NCBI GenBank assembly: GCA_963281255.1
Contig: OY725501.1
Coordinates: 945,882 to 1,009,881, forward strand
Length of the DNA stretch: 64,000 bases
From: Aphrocallistes beatrix
Lineage: Eukaryota > Porifera > Hexactinellida > Sceptrulophora > Aphrocallistidae
Direction: 5' to 3'
Positions within the stretch are counted from its first letter, which is position 1; every line of letters starts with the position of its first letter. Shown here piece after piece: positions 55,216-64,000 of the stretch. The position numbers and the translations under genes are program-made. Below the pieces are notes generated by a model, which saw only the letters and a list, made by a program, of their open reading frames with translations, had not been told where the DNA came from and searched no databases.

Positions 55216-56464
55216 TCAGGGTTACCAGATGTCTTCACTCAAAATATAGGACAAATTCTCTATGCTAAGTTCTATTCTAAAGATATTATAGTTTTAAATA
55301 TTTCCCTTAAATCTAAACATTGAATGGTAAGGCCATAACAATATATTTTTTATAAGGAAAATAATCTAAGAAATTGATACAATAATGTAAATGAAATATA
55401 ACCGATTCAGTAATATTTTTCATTTGAGCCAATTTTCTTTAATACAGCTTGATTATTGAGTAATTTGAGTGCATTTCTTTGCAATTCAAAATGAAATTTT
55501 GAATAACTTTAAGGATAGAACAAATAGTAGTAACATCTAACCTGTTTCACTCATCGCTCCATTGAACTTTAGATAAGCTGAATACTCTCTCACAACTAGC
55601 ATTAGAGGCGGGTATAGCAAAAATAGTTGACACCAATTTTCTAATGGAGAGAAAACTATCTTTTGTTATAATAGCCCAACGCTGATCGAGACTTAATGAT
55701 TCGAATGATGACATAGTTATTTCCGGAATGATTCGTTGAAGACAACATACTTCATCAAATAAATCGTCACTATTAGCTATTTCTGGACATAAATATTCAG
55801 CACACTGTCTTAATTCTGAATAATTAATTAACTCAATATTTCTAATAATAACCAATCTAAATTCGGTGGTAATTTATCCAAGTGCAACCACTTATTGACA
55901 TAATCTGAGGAAATTTGATAGAATGTCAAGCATTCGGACCTGAAGTTTTTGACGTTTTTGAGTTTTTTACAAGTTCGATTTCGGTAAGTGCTCCCAAATA
56001 TTCACTCATACCTATCCTGCAAAGTTAACTCTAATTTTCTTATTGCACGAATTATTTCAGGTAATGAAAGGTCAGAATTAAATTGGTGGTATTGAATACT
56101 TTAAGAGCGCTATGCAAGAATAGGAAGTAGCATTGACAGAGATCAAAAGTTTCTAACATCTTCGTACAGATTTCGCTGGATAAAAAATATGATTTTAAAT
56201 CTTCCCAAAGTTGTAAAATATTCTCAATCAAAGGATATAAAGTGAGCCATCTAGTCTTACCATGATTTGTAAGCTTCCAATATTGTATTTCCAGGAAATC
56301 ACAAAATTCTATTAATTTTTGGTGTCTCTGAAGTATACCACTGCGTTCTCCAGAAAAGAAAGAGGAAATCTTTATAACAATTGATTCAACATCCACATAT
56401 AGACGGTCTATATGTGGATGTTGAATCAATTGTTATAAAGATTTCCTCTTTCTTTTCTGGAGAA
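55216..56464 (-). pseudogene. hAT transposase relic with fold-back end
   Basis: A hAT-like terminus CAGGGTTACCAGATG lies at 55216. On the minus strand, 56429-56052 carries 'VIKISSFFSGERSGILQRHQ' and 'KTRWLTLYPLIENILQLWED', the 'TRWLSLLPAxxRxL..W..L' block. 55855-55547 carries 'LVSTIFAIPASNASCERVFS', the hATC dimerisation motif. The 56.4-kb block starts within a perfect palindrome (56346-56464), so its true N-terminal neighbour is replaced by an inverted copy. The opposite hAT terminus was not found. It is related to the larger hAT protein at 60673-62210. Confidence 0.7.
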
Positions 56465-56488
56465 TGGGGTCTATAATAGACCCCATTC
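56346..56488. repeat. Perfect 119-bp palindrome followed by a 27-bp hairpin
   Basis: Arms 56346-56404 and 56406-56464 are exact reverse complements (59 bp each, one central G). Immediately after, GAATGGGGTCTAT and ATAGACCCCATTC (56462-56488) form a second perfect hairpin with a single central base. Confidence 0.93.
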
Positions 56489-56659
56489 TGCAGCAATCTG
56501 AGTAGATTTGTGGACAATGTGAGAAGGGCAACCCAAAGGAATCAATTTGGGATTGATCTGTTTTAACTTGGTTAAACATTCTCTCCTACTGATCTGTTAG
56601 CACTACCAAAGTTAACCGGAGCAATTATCTGCACAAAATGCTATCATATTCTCTAAACA
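56489..56659. other. Short spacer
   Basis: Nothing recognised. Confidence 0.3.
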
Positions 56660-56877
56660 CAAGCGCGCTTCGCTTGCTTGCGCTACCGGGCTGGCACTTG
56701 GGGTCACATTGATTAATAATAAGGGGGATAACATATTTAGATATGTCTGTTTTACTGTTAAAATCTATATCACTAAAAAAATCAACAAATTTGTCAATAC
56801 GCGTAATGAAAACGTCATAACAGAGTGATGAGTCATCATTTTTCGATGATAGTTATATCATATGTGAAGAATATTAA
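56660..56877 (-). mobile_element. Helitron-like 3' part next to TTAA element B
   Basis: CAAGCGCGCTTCGCTTGC after A, a reduced hairpin region (GCTACCGGGCTGGCACTTGG), and the AP-1 site GATGAGTCATCA. The first CRE is damaged (AACGTCATAA). The copy is cut at the TTAA of element B and its remainder is not seen on the other side. Confidence 0.72.
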
Positions 56878-58772
56878 GGATACCGCCCTCGACAAACTTT
56901 GCCTGGCGTCAAAAAAAACATTTCATTGTATTACTGAGCGGTTTACCATCTGATAGTACTAGTTGGACGGTATTTATTTTGATTTTTATAAGTTAACCCC
57001 CTAAAGTTTAGCGCTACTAAAATTTGACAAATTATTGGAGGGTTTTGACGCATTCACCAATTAGATTTAAACTTATTTGATAATTTTTTAATGATATGGA
57101 CCTTAACATTGTTTTGGTACCTTTGGAGATTATATAACACAAAGATTTAAAAGAATGGCCAAAAAAAATCCAAACAAAATAGCTCTATAAGGGAGTTCAT
57201 TTATATAATGCTCGGGAAATCGCCTGTTTGATATCAGATATTTAGCGATCATTGGATCAGAAATAAAATCTGATCGTTTCAAAAAAATTTGTTCGGATCC
57301 GACCATTTGTTCGTGAGATATCGCTTACTATAGGTAAAGTTCGGGCATAATATATGTCTATGGTCCCGAAAGAGGCCGATGTCATATCTTAAAAACTATT
57401 GAAGATATATAATCTATTATATTCTTAAATGAAAGGATATATGCGAAAATATATATGTTCCTCAAACAATCCTTTGTCAAAAAAAAATATCTATCGACTT
57501 ATCATTGATTTAATTGTAATACAAATTCTATGGAGAACTTTGAATATATTAGAAAATGGCGAATCTAATCATTAAATATGTATCCAAATGTGGCTATTAT
57601 GCTAAATAATGAATACAATTGTCGTTAATAATGTATACAGAAAAATTGGAGAACTTTTGATAATTATTTTGATTGTTCTGGCCTTGGACCTCCCAGTATC
57701 GTTCAAAAACCCCCATTTAGGATCCAAAAAGTGATTTCTCTCTATCTCGGTAAATATAAGCCTAAATTCTTAATTCTCACTTCCTAATATACTTTTTATG
57801 AGGGTAGATATATGATTCATTGATAATAATTGAACTACATCCTATGGAATGTATGTTTTAAATTTTTGTCATATGATGACGTAGCATTTTTTTTGAAAAT
57901 CCTAACTTGAAAACTAAATGTCGTAGACTTTCGCTCTAACTTCCTAATATACCTTTTGGAAGCTCTTTATTCATTCTAAACTGATAGATTATACTTCGTA
58001 GTGCTAGGAATATGAATTATTATTCACAATTATCTCAAAATATCCGGAGTTAGCGGCCTCAAGGAAATTTGTAGATTTTCAGGGTACTCTTGCTATTGTA
58101 TGTAAATATTTGGTTCGAATATACCTAAATCAGCAGTATAAATGTATGTGAATGCTTTTGTTCATTTTTAATAACTAATTTTACATTCTTCTTAACATCT
58201 ATACTTAAAATCTCTATATCTCGAGACTTTAATATTTCAAAATTGACCGTCTTTACAGAATCTTAACTCAAAATTGGTTTGAGATAGAGGTTTGAAAATT
58301 TCAAGAGTTGTTCCATATCATTAGGCGTTGAACGTAGGACCACTTTACTTTCGATATCTTATAACTAGGCGATTTTATTCCTGATTTCCCCAAAAACAGA
58401 CATTTTTGGCCCTTTTTTTTCGGACACCGATAAAATTTACAATTTTTGTCATTTTAACTTTCTTTTGGTCATATGAAGTGGCAAATATGGTAGACTATCT
58501 ATGATTCGATTTTGGAAGCATTTGTTTTCTTGGTATGTCCTAAACAATTCCTTGAGTGGCCGGATTTCTACCATTAAGATGTGCTAGCGATAAACGAAAA
58601 AATACAGAATTCGAGACGCTGTATCTCAAAAACTAGAAATGAGAATCAAAAACGGTTTGTAATTTGCAAGTATTTCTTGAAGGAGATACCTGCCCACGCT
58701 TAACATCTCTTATAGCTCTACTTTCATCGTATGCTGTAAGCCAAATCATATGTTTTTTCGACGGTGGTATCC
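56878..58772. mobile_element. TTAA-flanked element B
   Basis: GGATACCGCCCTCGAC and GTCGACGGTGGTATCC-like ends (right end TTTTTTCGACGGTGGTATCC) are bordered by TTAA (56874-56877, 58773-58776). It is homologous over its length to element A in reverse orientation. It is 1895 bp with no recognised transposase. It lacks the Tc1-type insertion of A. Confidence 0.83.
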
Positions 58773-59621
58773 TTAATATGCATCATTACTACCAAAACTC
58801 GATTAATGCGTATAGTATATATATATATACAAGCGCGCTTCGCTTGTTTGCGCTGCGCGGCTGGCGGACACTTTGTGTCCGCCTGGTGTTGACATTGGTT
58901 AATTATAAGGGAGATATCATCTCTAAATACATCTGTCCTACTGTTATAATCGATATCGCACGAAAAATCACCAAATTGGTCAATTTTTTAAATTTTGATG
59001 AATAATGATGACGTCATAACAAAGTGATGAGTCATCATTTCTTGATGATAGTTGCATCATATTTGAGATATGTTAGTATTCATATTCTATTAAAATTTCA
59101 GCCTTCTATCTCCTATAATGGCTGAGTTATGCTCGAATAACTGTATTGCTTAACTTTTTAAAATGTGACAATGACGTCATAATTCCATGATGAGTCGACA
59201 TTTTCGTCTGAGCTCAGAACTTACTGGAGCCATAGCCAAAAGACTTCCACATGCCAAAAATCAGCTTTCTGTGCATGACAGTTTCTTCAATCAATTCGTT
59301 AAAGATATATATATATATATATGTTTACACTAGGGTTGCCAGATTTTCAAAAGGCCAAACCCGGACATAATTTATTCTCTAAAAAATTAACCATATGTAC
59401 TACCTGTTACTGCAGTTCAGTCTTCGATTAATACAAAATATTATTGTGGCTACCAGTAGCTTCGTGCTCTGTGGATACCAAGAATACTATTAATGTAATA
59501 CGTACTAAGAATTCTAATACTAATAATAATACTAAGACTACTAAGAAGACTAATACTAAGAATACTTCTCACTCGCTTTGGCAATTTTCAACAACCTTTT
59601 GTCCTGTTTGATGAAATTGTA

Positions 59622-60385
59622 CAGGGTGGCTTATAAGTTCTGTCCCAAGCTTTATTAGGTATAAAATTTCTTAAACTCAAACAATCTTAGTTATTATGGT
59701 CTTTAGAGATTGTAATTCGAATATTCTCAATGATTTTATAAGATTTTCGAGTCTAAGAACTCGAACTGTGTTTAGTATGGTGAGTTTTGTGAAAAAATAT
59801 GTCCTGGCTCGCAGCGAAAATCGAGAATCCAGGCCACTGCTTCTGTAAAAAATGTCTCTAAAATCGATGTTCCATGACGATTTAGCACCAGATACCTTTC
59901 ATTCACCATTGAAATATTTCACAAATCCATTGCATTCATTATCAGAAACGAGATAAAGTTATTATTTCACGACTTCAAATTAGGTACATTTTGCAAAATC
60001 ACCCAAAATGGCACTTTTTTTCACATCACCAAAAAATCTGATCCAAAAGCTTATCAATATATACTGATCTAAACATTCTATATCTCTACAAATTGATAGT
60101 TTCCGAGAAAAATGTGTGAGCTAATTTTTCCTAGGATTTGAAGACTCTGGGAAGATAACTTGAAAAGCAGTGGGCCCTGATTCACGATTTTCGCTGCGTG
60201 CCAGGACACATTTTTTTCTCAAAACTCACCATACAAAACATATTTCTAAGTCATAGAATCGAAAAATCTTTTAAAATCATTGAAAATATTAGAATTACAA
60301 TATCTAAAGACCATAATAACTAAGATTGTTGTTTAAGAAATTGTATACCTAATAAAGCTTGGGACAGAACTTACAAGCCACCCTG
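59622..60385. mobile_element. Mariner-type MITE nested in the hAT transposon
   Basis: CAGGGTGGCTTATAAGTTCT and AGAACTTACAAGCCACCCTG form inverted termini with TA at both borders (59620-59621, 60386-60387). Long inverted arms continue through GTCCCAAGCTTTATTAGGTA and TATGTCCTGGC, giving a 764-bp fold-back without coding sequence. Confidence 0.87.
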
Positions 60386-60672
60386 TAGAACTCTTTGCAT
60401 GCTAATGAATAGTTTAACTTGACACAAAGTTCTGCTTTCACAATTTCTGTAGTCAATCTATTCCTTCCATCTGTCCAATGATTTTCATTATGCTAAAAAT
60501 TCTCCCAACATACGCATTACTGACAGGCAATGCTAAAGCTAAGCGTAACTAAAACTAAACGTATTAAATTGGGACAATTAGCGTTGGAAAAAAATGCAAC
60601 CCACTGCTCGTCGACAGGTAAGAGATTTTCACTTCGTTTACTCAAAACTCTCCATTGTCTTAGCAAACAAAA

Positions 60673-62210
60673 TTAGTTATACATATCATCACCATTGATT
60701 TTGATTTGAAACAAAGTAGCAATTTTAGTGAAGTCAACAAAGCTCATTTCTTCTCTGTTTAAATCAAATATTTGGTTGTGTTTATAAATACTCCCTTCGT
60801 AATCGAACCACTTGTCAAGATATGAAATAATCCTTTGGAAAACACGATTAGCTTCATCTTTAAACTGAACTTGTTCACGTTTTTGAAGTTTAGGTAAACA
60901 CTGATTAACTTTGAACCCGTAGAAACCATCAGAAAGTCCATCACTCACATTCGATTTCAATCTGCACATTATTTCGTATACTTCGGGCGATTGAGTAGTG
61001 CTATCTTCAAGTTTCTTAATAGATTATTGAAAAATATTCTTAAAACTATGAATGAAATATAGAAAGCATTCATTCATGGAGAGTTCATTATCTGCATTTA
61101 ATTCATGTTTCTGATCTTTCATGAAGTCCCAAATAAATTTTGGGCATTCTTCCTCACCAAGTTGTAAAAAGTAGACCTTTATAGCTGGCCATGAAAGTAT
61201 TAAGCGGTCTAATGCAGGTAAAAGGCTCAGCCATCTTGTTGGAACATGGCGTAGTAACTCTTTATATTCAATTTCGACAAAATCGAAGCAAGACTTGAGC
61301 TCCGTCACTCTTTTAGCTGATATGGAAAACTCATTGAATATTTTTATTACGAGCAACTCTATATAACGAGATAATACCCTACATCCAAAACGTGCGCTAT
61401 TATGTATGACATGACAGTTACAGTTAGAAGAAATAGTGCAATGTCTAAGATTGGTAAATACTGAATGATATTTTCCATAATTGTCAGCCGCATTGTCAGC
61501 ACTATAACTTACTAAATATTGTATATTCATTTGATTCTGTTCAAGTCTTGCAAGTATATTACTAGAAATAGAATCTGAAGTTTCTTCAGGGCAGGTATAA
61601 AAATCAATAATTTTTAGTTCCAACTGGTTTTGAAAAGTAACGTAAAGCCAGAGGGTAAAGCTTCAAATTTCCTCTGTTAGAGCTCGGCATCGGTAGAAAC
61701 TGAGTAAAATATGTTATTTGGGATGTTCAATTCATTAGTTACCATTTCTATTGAATGAGGACACAAAACATTAGCAGTTAATGCCTCAGATTTTGTTCTA
61801 CCACAATGGATCTTCTTCACGAATTTGGAATCAGGAAGCACACTTGGTAATATCTTCATGCAATAATCCATTGATAAGTAACTATGGTAATGCATAACTC
61901 CATGGTATACCAAAGTTAGCTCAGCTGACATTACTAAATCTTCCTCGGGACTGTGTTCCTCAGTATAATACCTGGAAATTGGATGTGAAGTAATACTTGA
62001 TCGAATAAGAACTTTATGTTTTTCGCAATTGCGATGTGCAGTTATAGCCTTGATCCCATCATACTTGACAGTAAAGGAAACGTTACAGAAGGTACATCTT
62101 GCAGTGTTAAAACTAACTTTCTCCAACCACCCGATATTAGAGGGTTCGTCAAGCCATTGAATATTAAATGAACACTCCCTTCTTGCTTTCTTTGGCCCTT
62201 TTTCAGTCAT
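60673..62210 (-). pseudogene. BED-type hAT transposase, frameshifted
   Basis: ATG at 62210 begins a 177-residue N-terminal frame with a BED-type finger 'CTFCNVSFTVKYDGIKAITA' followed by 'HRNCEKH', and ending 'SVSTDAEL'. The frame breaks near 61680-61620, where 'KLYPLALRYFSKPVGT' is visible in another frame. It resumes 'ELKIIDFYTCPEETSDSI', 'VSYSADNAADNYGKY', 'CHVIHNSARFGCRVL', 'LLRHVPTRWLSLLPALDRL', the central hAT catalytic-fold landmarks. A stop at 61024 precedes 60969-60673, 'FQRIISYLDKWFDYEGSIYK'. The classical hATC dimerisation motif was not recognised downstream, so the C-terminus is lost or diverged. Enclosed by the hAT termini at 59331 and 62864. Confidence 0.8.
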
Positions 62211-63465
62211 CTTCTAAGTGAAACTGAGTGTTGGATGAAAAATGCTTATTGTAATGTTATCTAATTTTAAATTTGTACCAATAACTTATCGTCAAAATAT
62301 ACAGAATACATAAATAATCAAGAGAAATTATAAATTATATTTCGTCTATTAGTTATTGCGGGTAAACTAATATCTCAGAGAATAAAATTTGAAATAACAA
62401 TTTGAATGTAGGTAATTCACTGTAAACCAGAGCTGCAAAGACACATAAAATGACCCTTGACCCACGTGACTACATATCTACATATCATAATTCATCGTTG
62501 AAGCCATTGAACACAGAAACAAAAAGAGGATTCCAAGTATACTCATTACGAAACATGTTAGGCAGTTAGGGTCAGTACTCAGTAATATACGTACATTATG
62601 GTAGCATTACAAATCAGTAATAATCCAAATTTCACAAACTTGCACTCTTTCTTCAAATATTAGAGAGTGACACGTTTGCAGCAGAGCAATAGCTAACTAA
62701 ATAACTTAGATACGGAGAGAATATATTGACAGTCCTGAGTAGTGAGTAGTCGGACAGGACTCAAAATTCTCCAAACCCGGACAAATTGATCCCATTCCCG
62801 GACTCCGGACAAATGGCTCGAAACCCGGACTGTCCGGGTCAAACCTGGACGTCTGGCAACCCTAGTATACACATATACACAAACAATAATCGAGTTTTAT
62901 TATATTAGTAAGGATATCTGTAATGCATTGATTTAAGAAACTGCTAGGCGCAGAAAGCTGATTTTTTGCATGTGGGAGTCTTTTGGCCCATGGCTCTACT
63001 AAGTTCTGAGCTCAGACGAAAATGTCGAATCATCATGGAATTATGACGTCATTGTCACCTTTTTTATAATTAGAAATTTCAGTTTTTCAACCATAACTCA
63101 GCCGTTTTAAGTGATAGAAGGCTGAAATTTTAATAGCATGTGCATATTAATATACCCATATGATGCATATGATGAAGACTCATCACTTTGTCATGACGTC
63201 ATCATTACGCATCGATTTTTTTAAAAATTGACAAATTTGGTGATTTCTGCGCGATATCGATTATAACAGTAGGACAGACGTATTTAGAGATGTTATCTCC
63301 CTTATAATTAATCAATGTGACCCCAGGCTCCCACAAAGTGTCCGCCAGCCGCGCAGCGCAAGCAAGCGAATCGCGCTTGTGCATATATATATCATGGCCG
63401 GCGCCATCGGGGATGTCCTGGGTGTCCAGACACCCACTGCGTCCTGTTTTGTCATATTGTATTTC

Positions 63466-63675
63466 ATCCTTTTATCACCTAAAATGGCTGAGTTATAGCC
63501 GAAAGACTGAAATTTCTAATTATAAAAAAGGTGACAATGAAGTCATAATTCTATGATGAGTCGACATTTTCGTCTGAACTCAGAACTTAGTGGAGCCATA
63601 GCCAAAAGACCCCCACATGCCAAAAATCAGCTTTCTATGACCGGCAGTTTCTTTAATCAATTCGTTGCAGAGAGA
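63466..63675 (-). mobile_element. Helitron-like 5' fragment
   Basis: TATCACCTAAAATGGCTGAG, GTGACAATGAAGTCATAATT (a mutated CRE), GATGAGTCGACATTTTCG, ACATGCCAAAAATCAGCTTT and CAATTCGTTGCAGAGAGATA follow the family order in minus orientation. The preceding 63380-63465 (ATGGCCGGCGCCAT, GGTGTCCAGACACC) is GC-rich and not family sequence. The 5' end is replaced by the MITE starting at 63682. Confidence 0.68.
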
Positions 63676-63681
63676 TATATA

Positions 63682-64000
63682 CACTACCCGGACAAAAGTA
63701 TTTGGACACTTCATTATCTCACGTGCATTTAATACTAAAATGGGTCTATTCATGAAGATTAAAACTCCGAAATGGTAAGTGATACAGCTAATCGGGTTTC
63801 AAGTTCACAATCTTCGCATTCAAATTAGTTATTGTAGGATATTTCTAATTAATTATTAATTCCCAATGTTTTCAAATTATCAATCACTGCCACCTTGTGC
63901 CACATATGTCCTTTTTTATCACTATACATGATGGTAAGGTACTTGTGGTACAGGTTGATAATTTTATCCATTGGGTTAAGTAATTTATTAGAAATCTTCA
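63682..64000. mobile_element. Tc1-type MITE (subfamily 2), running off the window
   Basis: CACTACCCGGACAAAAGTAT follows TA at 63680-63681. Its words TTTAATACTAAAATGGGTC, CCACCTTGTGCCACATATG and ACAGGTTGATAATTTTAT match 21893-22260 and the body of 39273-41060. The right end lies beyond the window. Confidence 0.8.

Larger units (their letters stand above)
59331..62864 (-). mobile_element. hAT transposon, near complete
   Basis: TAGGGTTGCCAGATTTTC and GTCTGGCAACCCTA are inverted termini. Flanking octamers GTTTACAC (59323-59330) and GTATACAC (62865-62872) differ at one base. Subterminal AACCCGGAC repeats occur near both ends (59366; several at 62770-62840). It carries one BED-type transposase gene and a nested mariner-type MITE (59622-60385). 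Confidence 0.88.
58830..62914 (-). mobile_element. Helitron-like copy carrying a hAT transposon
   Basis: CAAGCGCGCTTCGCTTGT follows A58829; both CRE/AP-1 modules are present. Its TA tract is interrupted at 59330 by the hAT element and resumes at 62865 with the second copy of the target duplication. The end is AATCGAGTTTTATTATATTA, GTAAGGA at 62914 before T. Confidence 0.82.
58783..63379 (+). mobile_element. Helitron-like copy carrying a four-level nest
   Basis: The 5' end TCATTACTACCAAAACTCG follows A58782. It runs into the TA tract at 58813, is interrupted by 58830-62914, and resumes at 62915 with TATCTGTAATGCATTGATTT, CTGCTAGGCGCAGAAAGCTG, two CRE sites and CGCGCAGCGCAAGCAAGCG, AATCGCGCTTG before T63380. 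Orientation is opposite to the inserted copy. Confidence 0.78.

Noticed and set aside
1..64000. tRNA, rRNA or other structured RNA genes
   Set aside because: I saw no tRNA-like box A/box B pair with matching stems and no rRNA words; a covariance search would be needed to exclude them.

Overview
This looks like AT-rich, repeat-saturated genomic DNA of an invertebrate animal. There are no operons or ribosome-binding sites. Coding pieces are short and spliced, with GT..AG introns. The transposon mix (Helitron-like elements, Tc1/mariner, hAT, THAP-type P elements, RAG1-like sequence, a gypsy-like relic) is metazoan. One host gene is recognisable: the last two exons of an NR2-type nuclear receptor. 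The exact taxon cannot be fixed from sequence alone; an arthropod, perhaps a copepod, is a low-confidence guess.

Layout. 1-4.6 kb: hAT elements with intact 8-bp target duplications, one carrying a nested Helitron-like element. 4.6-6.4 kb: a 141-bp satellite with a five-monomer higher-order repeat. 7.4-11.8 kb: rearranged Helitron-like pieces, a hAT MITE, Tc1-type MITEs, a THAP/P transposase relic and a pogo-like MITE inside an old Helitron-like copy. 13.2-14.5 kb: a complete but frameshifted Tc1-type element with DD37E spacing. 14.9-15.9 kb: the N-terminal half of a RAG1-like core. 18.8-20.6 kb: a P-type element with large inverted arms. 20.7-20.9 kb: a nuclear-receptor ligand-binding-domain exon.

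From 20.94 to 49.44 kb lies one 28.5-kb intron of that receptor. It holds a second THAP/P relic (23.2-26.4 kb), a hAT relic (27.1-27.7), the C-terminal half of a RAG1-like core (28.1-29.1), mariner relics (30.6-33.2), a 4.5-kb element with about 200-bp inverted termini and a decayed multi-exon gene of an uncharacterised widespread family (34.5-39.0), a MITE with two further insertions (39.3-41.1), a gypsy-like relic (41.9-43.7), a TTAA-flanked element split by a Tc1-type transposon (44.6-47.6), and a near-complete mariner (47.85-49.19). The receptor's terminal exon follows at 49.44-49.69 kb.

From 50 kb to the end the DNA is again accessory: an N-terminal mariner half, an orphan protein fragment, tandem and nested Helitron-like elements, a second TTAA element, and at 58.8-63.4 kb a four-deep nest (Helitron-like containing Helitron-like containing hAT containing mariner-type MITE). 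The dominant repeat is a non-autonomous Helitron-like family with at least a dozen copies. Its copies start TC(C)TTACTATTAAAAC, end in GC-rich hairpins plus CTTG, and sit between A and T. Most of the longer copies carry a repeated CRE/AP-1-like module. All transposases seen are broken by stops or frameshifts, so the window reads as a fossil bed around one functional host gene.
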